Origin: Hominimerdicola alba 8
GTDB lineage: Bacteria > Bacillota > Clostridia > Oscillospirales > Ruminococcaceae
Reading direction: 5' to 3'
Assembly: GCF_000178155.2 (NCBI RefSeq)
Contig: NZ_ADKM02000062.1
Location: forward strand, 62,001 to 126,000
Length of the DNA stretch: 64,000 bases
Shown here: positions 24,481 through 33,057 of the stretch, piece after piece
Layout: each line of letters opens with the position of its first letter
How positions within the stretch are numbered: position 1 is the stretch's first letter
Made by a program: the position numbers and the translations under genes
Notes under the pieces: generated by a model
What the model was told of the DNA's origin: nothing
Database searches by the model: none
The model's input: the letters and a program-made list of their open reading frames with translations, nothing else

Positions 24481-26223
24481 ATGGCAGGCAAGAGAAAAAA
24501 CGAAAAACTGATCTGCATGCTGCTGGAAGATATCGGCAGTGACTTCTCAAAAGAACTGGTGAGAGCTGTCGCAAATGCCATACCACACGGACGCGGTATC
24601 AGGCTGACTGTGTTGCCCGGGAAATATGATGACGGTCTGGGTTCTGACAGCATACATAACTACAAGAGCGTGTACAACTCGGTATTCAGGCTGAGTTCGC
24701 TGTGTGATGTTGACGGGTTCATAATCCATCTGGGCAGTGTAAATGAGCGCGACCGCAACAATGAACAGATATATTCAAGCGTTATGAACAAGCACCGCGA
24801 TGTGCCTAAAGTGCTGGTGGCTTCAGACCTGGAAGATGTGGTCACGGTCAATTACGACAACGAGTCGGGCATACGCGAGGCGGTGGAATATCTTGTCAAC
24901 GCTGACGGGCTTACAAAATTCTGCATGCTTGGCGGCAGAGATGACAACAAGGACGCAAGGGCGCGCAAGGATATATTTGAGAAATGTCTTGATGTATACG
25001 GTATCGTGCTTGAGGAGAAAAATTTCGCATATACCGATATGACGAGCAACTGCGTCAGTGAAGCGGGCAGACTGCTGGACGACAACCCCGATGTGCAGGC
25101 GATATTCTGCGTAAATGATGCGGCTGCAATGGGACTTTACGAAGCTATGGCGCAGCGCAGTCTGGTGCCCGGCAAGGATATAATGGTGTTCGGATTTGAC
25201 AACACACGAATGTCGGGTGAACTGATACCGCCGCTGACTTCCATCGGGTCGGACAAAATGTCGCTGGGGCAGCGGGCGCTGGAACTGCTGCTGGAAATGA
25301 TGAACGGCAGCAGGGCGAAGTCTGACACTGTACCCACAAGGCTGTACGGGCGGGGATCTTTCCCGTATGAAACGTACGACTACAACCGCAAGGAGCTTGT
25401 GAGCGCTGACCCTGCTTTCATCTACCGCATGTTCGATGACTGCTTTTACCGATACAAAAGTTCTTACATAGACCGCGAAGCAATAGATCTGAAAAGGCTG
25501 TTCTTCGAGATATTCTCGCGAATACTGATGGCATCGAAGCGAAGATATATGAGCATAGAGAACTTTGAAGAGTTGGCGGTGATGGTGGACAAGTTCTTTG
25601 AGAAAGGGGCTATGGAGTACACAGATGCGCTGAAGCTGACCAAAAGCATCGAACGGATACAGGACGGCATCAACCGCGTACAGCGTTCGCTGGCGGCTAC
25701 GGTGCTGGTGAACAGGCTTTTCGCGCGAATGAAGGACAAGGCGATAATCTCGCAGTCGAAGCAGATGACAGTCCGCGAATACGTATACGCTTTTGAAAGG
25801 TCTAAGATGGAGTCTTTCCTGATAGCGGGAATGAACGGCAGCGGCAGCGAAGCAGACATCTACCACAGTTTTGACCAGCTGGGGCTGAAAAACTCGGCAC
25901 TGTATGTTTTCGATAACGCGGTGGACTACAGCGGCGGTCCTGACACGGTATTCCCTGAAATAATAAAGCTGAAATGCGTGATGCGTTCGGGCGGGCTGTA
26001 CATACTTTCTGAGGAAAGACAGCGCTGCCGCGTGAGCGAAGTGCTGGAGCGTGACGAACTTTCGGCTAAATGCAAGGGATTTGTGGCATTTCCTGTATTC
26101 TGCGGCAAGATGATATACGGTCTGCTGATGTGCGAACTGACAAGCGACATCTACGAGCGCGGGGAGTTCATAGCAATGCAGTTGGGTCGGTCATTTGCGC
26201 TGTGCGACAAATACAAAATATGA
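24481..26223 (+). CDS. Periplasmic-binding-fold protein with C-terminal GAF-like domain
   Basis: 580 residues, starting 3 bases after the EAL gene stops, so the two are co-expressed. About 8-285 has the LacI/GalR ligand-binding fold (DVDGFIIHLGS, VTVNYDNESGIREAVEYL, AIFCVNDAAAMGLYEA, IMVFGFDNTRMSGELIPPLTS) but there is no N-terminal helix-turn-helix and no signal peptide. About 300-420 is helical, and about 430-580 looks like a GAF-type module ending GFVAFPVFCGKMIYGLLMCEL. Related proteins in clostridia often end in GGDEF; this one does not. It probably senses a small molecule in the cytoplasm and acts with the EAL protein; the partner role is inference. Confidence 0.65.
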   Translation: MAGKRKNEKLICMLLEDIGSDFSKELVRAVANAIPHGRGIRLTVLPGKYDDGLGSDSIHNYKSVYNSVFRLSSLCDVDGFIIHLGSVNERDRNNEQIYSSVMNKHRDVPKVLVASDLEDVVTVNYDNESGIREAVEYLVNADGLTKFCMLGGRDDNKDARARKDIFEKCLDVYGIVLEEKNFAYTDMTSNCVSEAGRLLDDNPDVQAIFCVNDAAAMGLYEAMAQRSLVPGKDIMVFGFDNTRMSGELIPPLTSIGSDKMSLGQRALELLLEMMNGSRAKSDTVPTRLYGRGSFPYETYDYNRKELVSADPAFIYRMFDDCFYRYKSSYIDREAIDLKRLFFEIFSRILMASKRRYMSIENFEELAVMVDKFFEKGAMEYTDALKLTKSIERIQDGINRVQRSLAATVLVNRLFARMKDKAIISQSKQMTVREYVYAFERSKMESFLIAGMNGSGSEADIYHSFDQLGLKNSALYVFDNAVDYSGGPDTVFPEIIKLKCVMRSGGLYILSEERQRCRVSEVLERDELSAKCKGFVAFPVFCGKMIYGLLMCELTSDIYERGEFIAMQLGRSFALCDKYKI

Positions 26224-26230
26224 TGACAAA

Positions 26231-26261
26231 AAGGACGGTGCTGAACATCAGCGCCGTCCTT
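26231..26261. terminator. Bidirectional terminator
   Basis: Stem AAGGACGG.GCTGA / TCAGC.CCGTCCTT with a 3-base loop, shared by the converging genes at 24481 and 26267. Confidence 0.85.
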
Positions 26262-26266
26262 GTGTT

Positions 26267-27385
26267 TTATCTGCTGAGTTTTTCCATGAAAGCCTGCTTG
26301 TTCTCGATGGCGGTGGTGGTGGGTCTGCCGAGATCGTCCCTTGAACCGAGAGCGCACTTCACTTCGATGAAACTCAGTTCATGCCTGTCCTTTGCAGCTG
26401 AAAGTGCGCGGTCAAGGGCATCAAAGCTGTCTGCACTGACGGCATGGGGATAGCCGCAGGCTTTTGCTATGCCCACAAGGTCTGCCTGACCCGCAACGGT
26501 GGGCATGCCGCCGACAGTTTCGTGGGCTGAATTATTTATCACCACATGGACAAGGTTTGCGGGCTTCTGCGCACCTATCACCGCCATCGCGCCCATGTGC
26601 ATCAGCACTGCGCCGTCACCATCGATGCACCAGACGCGCTTTTTTGGCTTATTGAGTGCAACGCCCAGCGCTATTGAAGAACTGTGACCCATTGAACCTA
26701 CTGTCAGCAGGTCAAGTCCATGACCCTGTGAATTCGCTTCTCTTATCTCGAAAAGTTCACGGCTCGCCTTGCCTGTGGTGGATATTACGGGGTCATCGCC
26801 GCTGACTGCTGTGATATGCTTTATGACATCTTCGCGGGTCATGGTGCAGTCGTTTTTATAGGTGACTTTCGGGGCATCGGTCAGTGCGCCCTTGCGTATG
26901 ACGAAAGCCGCCTGTCTGCCTTTTCGGAACACCTCGCGGAACTCTGCCATAGCCGCGCTGACTTCTTCGTTGGGAGTATCCGCGCCTATCACAAAGACAG
27001 ATATGCCCATATCTTCCAGCAGTTTCACCGTGACCTCGCCCTGATAGATGTGCTGAGGTTCGTCATGGACACCCGGTTCACCGCGCCAGCCGACCACGAA
27101 CAGCATCGGTATGGCATAGACCTTTTCATTCAGCAGACTTGCCGCAGGGTTTATGATATTGCCCTCGCCGCTGTTCTGCATATACACCACAGGCACTCTG
27201 CCCGTTGCCAGGTGGTAGCCTGCCGCCAGCGCCGCGCAGTTGCCCTCATTTGCGGCTATGATGTGGTGTCTGCTGTCGATGCCGTACCTGTCCATGAGGT
27301 AGTTGCACAGCGCTTTCAGCTGACTGTCAGGCACGCCTGTATAAAAATCTGCGCCTATTATTTCTGCAAATTCCTGTACTTTCAT
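26267..27385 (-). CDS. aepY: Phosphonopyruvate decarboxylase
   Basis: 372 residues. N-terminal TPP-enzyme half with FYTGVPDSQLKALCNYL and the conserved Glu in IIAANEGNCAALAAGYHLA (about 45), then VYMQNSGEGN and GWRGEPGVHDEPQH. C-terminal half with the TPP motif CIDGDGAVLMHMG (about 255) to VINNSAHETVGG. It is cytoplasmic and turns phosphonopyruvate into phosphonoacetaldehyde, the step that drives C-P bond formation forward. It starts 20 bases after the PEP mutase gene. A transaminase to make 2-aminoethylphosphonate is not adjacent. Confidence 0.92.
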   Translation of the reverse strand: MKVQEFAEIIGADFYTGVPDSQLKALCNYLMDRYGIDSRHHIIAANEGNCAALAAGYHLATGRVPVVYMQNSGEGNIINPAASLLNEKVYAIPMLFVVGWRGEPGVHDEPQHIYQGEVTVKLLEDMGISVFVIGADTPNEEVSAAMAEFREVFRKGRQAAFVIRKGALTDAPKVTYKNDCTMTREDVIKHITAVSGDDPVISTTGKASRELFEIREANSQGHGLDLLTVGSMGHSSSIALGVALNKPKKRVWCIDGDGAVLMHMGAMAVIGAQKPANLVHVVINNSAHETVGGMPTVAGQADLVGIAKACGYPHAVSADSFDALDRALSAAKDRHELSFIEVKCALGSRDDLGRPTTTAIENKQAFMEKLSR

Positions 27386-27405
27386 ATTTTCCTCCTGCGG
27401 CAGAC

Positions 27406-28701
27406 CTACACTTCGTCCACCAGTGTTATTATCTGCTTTATCGGCATCAGCATTTCATCTGCCTCTTTTGCACGATGGTTTATAAGTATGCTCTCAGCGG
27501 TTTTCTGCATGGCGGGAAAAGCCGCCCGCGTCAGCTGATTGGCATATATCACTATGCTGACCCCATGCGCCGCCAGTTCTTCTTCGGTGATGCTGTTGAA
27601 ACTGCTGGGCACGACCACAAGAGGGGTCTTCTTGTCCACCGCCCTGAACCTGTCGCAGAAATCCAGTATCTCCGTCGGGTCAGTCCTGCGGCTGTGTATC
27701 ATTATGCCGTCAGCACCCGCCGCTGTGTATGCGAACGCCCTTGTCAGCGCATCTTCCATGCCCTTTTCGAGGATAAGGCTCTCTATCCTTGCTATTATCA
27801 TAAAGTCATCGGTCAGCTGTGCCCGCTTGCCTGCGGCTATCTTGCGGGTGAAGTCCTCTATATCAGCCTGTGTCTGGCTGACATCGGTACCGAAGAGGCT
27901 GTTGCGTTTAAGACCGCACTTGTCCTCGATTATGACTGCCGAAACTCCCATTCTTTCCAGCGTGCGCACCGTGTAGACGAAATGCTCGGTCAGCCCGCCT
28001 GTATCGCCGTCGAATATAAGCGGCTTTGTGGTGACCTCCATTATCTCATCGATGGTGCGGAAGCGGCTGGTGAGGTCAACCAGTTCAATATCGGGCTTGC
28101 CGCGCGCTGTGCTGTCACACAGGCTGGAGAGCCACATGCCGTCAAACTGGTCGAGCCGCCCACCGCGCTCTACCACAGTGCGCTCAACTATCAGCCCTGT
28201 AAGACCGCTGTGGGCTTCCATTATCTTGACGATGGGTGTCAGCCCGATAAGCTGTCTGAGTCTTTTGCGGCGGTATTCGGGCATAGCTAGTTTTCTTCTC
28301 AGCTGCATGTCTATCTTATGCACGTTCACGTTATAGGTATAGGGGATATTCACCAGACTGCCGCCGTACTTTGCAAGAAGTTCTTCAACATGCGCCCTGA
28401 TGGCGGCGGCGGGACCCTCAGTCCAGTTGTCGCCGTGTACCACATAGTCGGGTCTTAAAGCGGGTATCACATCATCATAGAGCATATCCTCCTGCATGAT
28501 GACCTCATCTACGCCCTTGATACTGCGGTAAAGCGAAAGCCTTTCCTGCTGGCTTATGGTGGGAAATTTGTTATAGCGTATCAGCGCCCTGTCAGACAGG
28601 CACCCCACCACGACTCTTCCCAATGAAGCCGCCTGCGCGATGACTTTCATATGTCCCTCGTGTATGACATCGGTGCAAAAGCATGTGTATGCTGTTTTCA
28701 T
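27406..28701 (-). CDS. aepX: Phosphoenolpyruvate mutase with N-terminal nucleotidyltransferase domain
   Basis: 431 residues. Residues 1-130 form a cytidylyltransferase-like domain with the HxGH motif in VIHEGHMKVI and SIKGVDEVIMQED. About 140-420 is PEP mutase of the isocitrate-lyase superfamily: GLTGLIVER, MWLSSLCDSTARGKPDIE, LIFDGDTGG and the mutase motif IEDKCGLKRNSLFG (about 250). The mutase isomerises PEP to phosphonopyruvate. The N-terminal domain could load CTP on a phosphonate or alcohol for lipid or glycan decoration. Such fusions are known, but the substrate is not readable. First gene of a two-gene unit with aepY. Confidence 0.92.
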   Translation of the reverse strand: MKTAYTCFCTDVIHEGHMKVIAQAASLGRVVVGCLSDRALIRYNKFPTISQQERLSLYRSIKGVDEVIMQEDMLYDDVIPALRPDYVVHGDNWTEGPAAAIRAHVEELLAKYGGSLVNIPYTYNVNVHKIDMQLRRKLAMPEYRRKRLRQLIGLTPIVKIMEAHSGLTGLIVERTVVERGGRLDQFDGMWLSSLCDSTARGKPDIELVDLTSRFRTIDEIMEVTTKPLIFDGDTGGLTEHFVYTVRTLERMGVSAVIIEDKCGLKRNSLFGTDVSQTQADIEDFTRKIAAGKRAQLTDDFMIIARIESLILEKGMEDALTRAFAYTAAGADGIMIHSRRTDPTEILDFCDRFRAVDKKTPLVVVPSSFNSITEEELAAHGVSIVIYANQLTRAAFPAMQKTAESILINHRAKEADEMLMPIKQIITLVDEV

Positions 28702-28722
28702 TTCGTTCTCCTTTTTCTGATA

Positions 28723-28823
28723 TATGGTCTATCCGCTGACACACCACAAAAACGGCGGTTTTACAGAACTTAAGGTGGTTGGCGTATATCTCTCCCCGAA
28801 CACGCGGGCAAGGGATAGCGCTG
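28723..28823. repeat. MITE-like element, partly degenerate, just upstream of aepX
   Basis: Starts TATGGTCTATCCGCTGACACACC; carries CAAAAACGGCGGTTTTACAG and GAACTTAAGG, which match the reverse complement of the shared core. The far end near AAGGGATAGCGCTGA is weak. It begins 22 bases before the aepX start codon, inside its expected 5' region. Confidence 0.6.
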
Positions 28824-28852
28824 ACATGTCTGTTTTCAGCAGTATTCCAAAA

Positions 28853-28884
28853 ACAGCGCCGCCCTCGCAGGACAGCGCCGCTGT
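28853..28884 (-). terminator. Probable terminator of glmU
   Basis: Minus strand ACAGCG / CGCTGT stem with a GC-rich loop and a following TTTTT. Confidence 0.6.
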
Positions 28885-28887
28885 ATA

Positions 28888-30306
28888 TCAGTTATTCCTG
28901 TGAGCGTCTTCAAACTTTTTGGTGCGCTTCTCCAGTTTTTTCTTGGCGTAGTCTTCTTTTATGATCTCTTTGCCGCGCTCGATAGCAAGTGCATCTGCGG
29001 GGACATCGCCTGTTATGGTAGAACCTGCCGCAGTATATGCGCCCCTGCCCACCGTCACAGGTGCGACAAGGTTGGTATTACAGCCGATGAACGCATTATC
29101 ACCGACTACAGTCCTGTACTTCTTCTCGCCATCGTAGTTGGCTGTAGCCACACCACAGCCGAAGTTTACGTTACTGCCGACATCAGAATCGCCCACGTAG
29201 GTCAGGTGCGAAACTGCCGTACCCTCACCGATGGTGGAATTCTTTATCTCAACGAAGTCGCCTATCTTAACGCCCTTGCAGATGTGTGTATCGGGTCTTA
29301 GCTGGACGAAAGGACCTATCTTCGCGCAGTCATCGACCACCGCATCATACGCCTGTACGTTATTGAGGTTCACGCCATTGCCGATGATGGTGTTTTCGAG
29401 GATACAATTCCTGCCGATGATGCAGTTTTCGCCTATCTTAGTGCCGTTTCTCAGTTCAACACCTGCATCGATGCGGGTGCCTGCGCCTATCTCGACATTT
29501 CTGCCGATGCTGACACCGTCAAGGCAGGTGAACTCGATACCGAAGTCAAGCCACTTGTCTATCACCGACATTCTGGCTATATCGTTGAGTTTCAGCAGAC
29601 CGCGCCTGTCATTTGCACCCAATGCAACATTCGGGTTCTCGGATATGTAAGCGTCAGCCGATTTGCCCTTGTTTATCATAAGTTCAACGCAGTCGGTAAG
29701 GTAATACTCGCCCTGTGCGTTGTTGGGCTTTATCTCGAACAGCACTTCCAGCAATGCTTCGGTGTTGAACCAGTAGCAGCCCGAATTTATCTCGTTTATC
29801 TTAAGCTGTTCAGCAGTGCAGTCCTTATGTTCAACTATGCCTGCGATACCGTCGGCAGTGCGGACTACTCTGCCATAACCTGTGGCATCATCGACTTTGG
29901 AAGTGACTACGGTTACACCGCAGTTCTTCTTCTCATGAAGTTCAAGTGCGCCTTTTATGGTATCGGCATCTATAAAAGGAGCATCGCCGCACAGCACCAG
30001 TGTGCTGCCGCCCACATGGGCTTTAAGAAAATCAGCCGCCATCATGACTGCATGACCTGTACCCAGCCTTTCAGCCTGCAAAACGGTGCTTACCTTGCCG
30101 ACAGAACTGCGCTTTGCAACATATTCATCTATCATTTCGCCTGCAAAGCCCTTTACGATGCAGATATCGCTCAGACCTGCGTCCTCACACGCACTCATGA
30201 CCCATTCGAGCATCGGTTCGCCCAGCACATTACAAAGTGCTTTAGGCGAATTTATCTTCATGCGCTTGCCCTGTCCGCCTGCAAGTATTATAACATTATT
30301 TGACAT
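28888..30306 (-). CDS. glmU: Bifunctional GlmU: GlcN-1-P acetyltransferase / GlcNAc-1-P uridylyltransferase
   Basis: 472 residues, slightly longer than usual. N-terminal pyrophosphorylase: LAGGQGKRMKINSPKAL, LGTGHAVM, LVLCGDAPFID, GYGRVVR and EINSGCYWF. The C-terminal half is a left-handed beta helix with hexapeptides and the acetyl-CoA site (about 340-440: LRPDTHICKGVKIGDFVEIK, SHLTYVGDSDVG, GCGVATANYDG). It supplies UDP-GlcNAc for peptidoglycan. The extra C-terminus (KKKLEKRTKKFEDAHRNN) is basic. Single gene with its own promoter. Confidence 0.95.
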   Translation of the reverse strand: MSNNVIILAGGQGKRMKINSPKALCNVLGEPMLEWVMSACEDAGLSDICIVKGFAGEMIDEYVAKRSSVGKVSTVLQAERLGTGHAVMMAADFLKAHVGGSTLVLCGDAPFIDADTIKGALELHEKKNCGVTVVTSKVDDATGYGRVVRTADGIAGIVEHKDCTAEQLKINEINSGCYWFNTEALLEVLFEIKPNNAQGEYYLTDCVELMINKGKSADAYISENPNVALGANDRRGLLKLNDIARMSVIDKWLDFGIEFTCLDGVSIGRNVEIGAGTRIDAGVELRNGTKIGENCIIGRNCILENTIIGNGVNLNNVQAYDAVVDDCAKIGPFVQLRPDTHICKGVKIGDFVEIKNSTIGEGTAVSHLTYVGDSDVGSNVNFGCGVATANYDGEKKYRTVVGDNAFIGCNTNLVAPVTVGRGAYTAAGSTITGDVPADALAIERGKEIIKEDYAKKKLEKRTKKFEDAHRNN

Positions 30307-30363
30307 AACTCTAACCCCTCATAGCAAAAATTATGCTGCCGCGCAGCTGTGACTTTACCCTTT

Positions 30364-30392
30364 ATTATAATACTTTCAAACGTTTAAGTCAA
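30364..30392 (-). promoter_or_regulatory. Promoter of glmU
   Basis: Minus strand TTGACT, 17 bases, TATAAT. The roughly 50-base leader holds a small hairpin (GCTGCGCGGCAGC). The rest of 30393-30551 holds nothing recognised. Confidence 0.75.
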
Positions 30393-30551
30393 TCGCTATT
30401 TTTCATATATTTTTTGCTCTCTGTTTGGCGTTTTTACTGCGTTATGAGGGCATTTATCACTTTCGTCTGCTTAATCTATAAAAGTCGCATTCGAGATTTG
30501 TAAAAGATACACAAGAATGTTTACGCTTGGGTTAAATATTGTGAAAACCTC

Positions 30552-30579
30552 TTGAAAAATTCGTGAAATATGGTATAAT
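30552..30579 (+). promoter_or_regulatory. Promoter of the SGNH esterase gene
   Basis: TTGAAA, 16 bases, TATAAT, about 63 bases before the start codon. Confidence 0.7.
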
Positions 30580-30642
30580 ATCTAAGTAAGGATATATGGT
30601 ATAGGCTGTCATACAGGCAGTTTGAGAAGAGAGGAAATGAAT

Positions 30643-32166
30643 ATGAAAATAAGAAACAGATTTATCGCAGGTCTTTGTTCTGCGGCGCTGGCGGCATCGG
30701 TGATGCCTGTTTCGGCAGACAGCGCAAAGACCGATTTTTATGAGGCTACTGCTGATAACGTGAAGATACTCGGCAGGACGGTATATGTTGAAGATGCGCT
30801 GTGGTTCGCAAATTCTGTGGCAGGTGTCGAGTTCACTGCAACAGGTTCGCAGGTCACTTTCAATCTGAAAATTTCGGGCGACCCCACAAGGATAGGCATT
30901 TTCGTTAATGACAAGCTGGTACAGCGCGGTCTTGCAAAGGGCGCAAAGAAGATGTGCAGTGTAACAGTACCTCTTGAAGACGGCGAGAACACTGTGAAGT
31001 TCCTTAAGCTGTCTGAGGGTCCGCAGTCGAACATCTCGATACAGAGTATCGAGATAGACGAGGGTGCTGAGATAAAGCCAGCAGCTGCAAAAGCGCACAA
31101 GATGGAATTCATCGGTGACTCGATAACCTGCGGCTACGGTATCGACCTGCCGCTGAAAGACCCCGAAACGGGCAAGAACAACACTTTCTCCACTTCAAGC
31201 GAAGATGCTTCAAAGACCTACGCTTATCAGATAGCTGAGATGTTCGATGCTGATGTGAATTTCTTCTCCGGCAGCGGCTACGGCATCTGGTGCAGTTACG
31301 GCGGCAGCAAGGAGAACACTATGGACCAGTACTACAACCAGTGCGGTCCCCATACATGGAACAGCATAACTGCTGAGGGCTACACGCTGATAGAGTCTTA
31401 CGACTGGGATTTCAGCAAATACCAGCCCGGATGCGTTGTGATAAATCTGGGTACAAATGACTGGTCGTATTTCCAGAGTCAGGGTGACACGACTGATTTT
31501 GAGGAAAGCTACATAGATTTTCTGAAGATGGTACGCGCAGGAAATCCCGATGCAAAGATAATCTGCACACTGGGGCTGATGGGCGCTGACCTGTTTGGCG
31601 AGATAGAGAGCGCGGTCGATGACTACAAGAGCGAAACTGATGATGAAAATGTTTATACCTTTGAACTGGAGCCTATAATGTCAGGTTCGGAGGGGTACGC
31701 TGTTGACTATCACCCGACTGCGGCATCAAACACCCGCGCGGCGAGCAAGGAACTGGGTCCGTATATTGCAGAAGTGATGGGCTGGGAGTTGGGAGAACTG
31801 CCTGATAACGGCACGCTGACACTCGCACCCGACAATCTGGTGACCGGCGAGTTCCACGAGCAGCCTGCGGAAGAGCCTGTGGAAAGTCAGGCGGAAGAGA
31901 GCAGCGCTTCTGAAGCTGAGAGCGAGAGTTCAAGCGAGGCTGAGTCATCGAGCGGGGCTGAGTCTTCTTCGGCTGATGACAGCAAGGCTTCGAGCACCGC
32001 TGACAGCAAGGCAAGTTCGGCTGCTGCAAACAACACAAGCAGTGCAAAAGCCACAACAAATCCCAACCAGACCGCGAACCAGAACCCTACGACCGGCATG
32101 GCAGGCGGCATGGCTATGATCGCTCTTATGGGCGGCGCAGTGATAATCTCCAAGAGAAAGAAATAA
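30643..32166 (+). CDS. Secreted SGNH/CE2-type carbohydrate esterase with sortase-like tail
   Basis: 507 residues from the ATG at 30643 (RBS AGAGAGGA). Signal peptide to about ASVMPVSA (25). About 30-145 is a jelly-roll domain and about 150-390 an SGNH hydrolase: nucleophile block FIGDSITCGYG, oxyanion Gly in SGSGYGIWC, block III Asn in INLGTNDWSYF, and DYHPT with the catalytic Asp/His. This two-domain order is that of family CE2 acetyl-esterases, which deacetylate xylan or other plant sugars. A Ser/Glu/Ala linker (about 405-475) leads to NPTTG, a hydrophobic helix and KRKK, so it is probably fixed to the wall. A terminator follows. Confidence 0.85.
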   Translation: MKIRNRFIAGLCSAALAASVMPVSADSAKTDFYEATADNVKILGRTVYVEDALWFANSVAGVEFTATGSQVTFNLKISGDPTRIGIFVNDKLVQRGLAKGAKKMCSVTVPLEDGENTVKFLKLSEGPQSNISIQSIEIDEGAEIKPAAAKAHKMEFIGDSITCGYGIDLPLKDPETGKNNTFSTSSEDASKTYAYQIAEMFDADVNFFSGSGYGIWCSYGGSKENTMDQYYNQCGPHTWNSITAEGYTLIESYDWDFSKYQPGCVVINLGTNDWSYFQSQGDTTDFEESYIDFLKMVRAGNPDAKIICTLGLMGADLFGEIESAVDDYKSETDDENVYTFELEPIMSGSEGYAVDYHPTAASNTRAASKELGPYIAEVMGWELGELPDNGTLTLAPDNLVTGEFHEQPAEEPVESQAEESSASEAESESSSEAESSSGAESSSADDSKASSTADSKASSAAANNTSSAKATTNPNQTANQNPTTGMAGGMAMIALMGGAVIISKRKK

Positions 32167-32182
32167 CTGATCTATACCTATA

Positions 32183-32211
32183 GCAAAAGGCACTTATGCG
32201 GTGCCTTTTGC
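32183..32211 (+). terminator. Terminator of the esterase gene
   Basis: Stem GCAAAAGGCAC / GTGCCTTTTGC with a 7-base loop. Confidence 0.75.
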
Positions 32212-32290
32212 AGTTTAAAATAGTCATACTGATATATTATTAACAAGCAGAATTCAATTTCAGATTTTTGTGAAAAATTTTCAAAATTGC

Positions 32291-32319
32291 TTGCATTTTT
32301 GAAAATAATATGCTATAAT
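32291..32319 (+). promoter_or_regulatory. Promoter of the 32405 gene
   Basis: TTGCAT, 17 bases, TATAAT; leader about 80 bases. Confidence 0.7.
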
Positions 32320-32404
32320 ATATTTGTGGATATTTATACAGTATTTTTCGTGGCTGCTGCCATGTGAATTATAGTAAGTATATGATCAGGGAAGGAAGAT
32401 ATTT

Positions 32405-32935
32405 ATGACATATATGCTCAACAGTATAGATGAAGCGATCGACAGAAAGTTTCTTGTAACTAAGCAGATGAAGGCTCAGGCTGAACCGGGCAGCATCATA
32501 CATGTGCTCAACGCCACCAAGAAGAAGGACGGTATCGTTGTAGATTACCGTGTTACCGATGTTGGCAAGGGCTACTCTTTCAGAGATTACGCAGCAAGGT
32601 TTGGCAGCGTGAGCGAGTTCTGCAAGTGGGCAAGACCCGATAACTTCATTGCAAGACATTATGAGTCATTTGATCTTAAGGAGATCCAGAACTACATCAA
32701 GGTCACTGACAGGAGTTTTGTAACTTTTGCTCTGCCGATAATCATTGTAGGTGTGCTGATATTTGCTGCACTGGGCATCTTCGTTGTCAAGGGTGTTGGC
32801 GGTATCGTTCTGGCAGCTATCGGTTCTCTGATCGTAATTTTCGGTATGACATGGTTCTTCCGCTGGCAGAAAAACAAGGTCAAGCTGGATCTGTACAGCA
32901 AGATCAGTTCTGACTGGGGCGTTCAGTTCAAGTAA
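32405..32935 (+). CDS. Hypothetical protein with two C-terminal transmembrane helices
   Basis: 176 residues. About 1-95 is soluble and charged (DEAIDRKFLVTKQMKAQAEP; VDYRVTDVGKGYSFRDYAARFG), about 103-125 and 128-150 are hydrophobic helices, and the end is basic and amphipathic (RWQKNKVKLDLYSKI). No family recognised. ATG is preceded by GGAAGGAAG. Monocistronic, with promoter and strong terminator. Confidence 0.65.
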   Translation: MTYMLNSIDEAIDRKFLVTKQMKAQAEPGSIIHVLNATKKKDGIVVDYRVTDVGKGYSFRDYAARFGSVSEFCKWARPDNFIARHYESFDLKEIQNYIKVTDRSFVTFALPIIIVGVLIFAALGIFVVKGVGGIVLAAIGSLIVIFGMTWFFRWQKNKVKLDLYSKISSDWGVQFK

Positions 32936-32940
32936 TTTTC

Positions 32941-32968
32941 AGACCATACATCGCGTGATGTATGGTCT
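32941..32968 (+). terminator. Terminator of the 32405 gene
   Basis: Perfect 12-bp stem AGACCATACATC / GATGTATGGTCT, loop GCGT, then seven T. Confidence 0.92.
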
Positions 32969-33012
32969 TTTTTTACATATACTAACTAGTCTTTAACTAT
33001 GTGATACAACAA

Positions 33013-33045
33013 AACCGCCGTCAGATATTTCACCTGACGGCGGTT
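33013..33045 (-). terminator. Terminator of the kinase/phosphatase signalling operon
   Basis: Perfect 12-bp stem AACCGCCGTCAG / CTGACGGCGGTT with a 9-base loop; TTTTG follows on the minus strand. Confidence 0.85.
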
Positions 33046-33057
33046 ATTATTTTCGTA

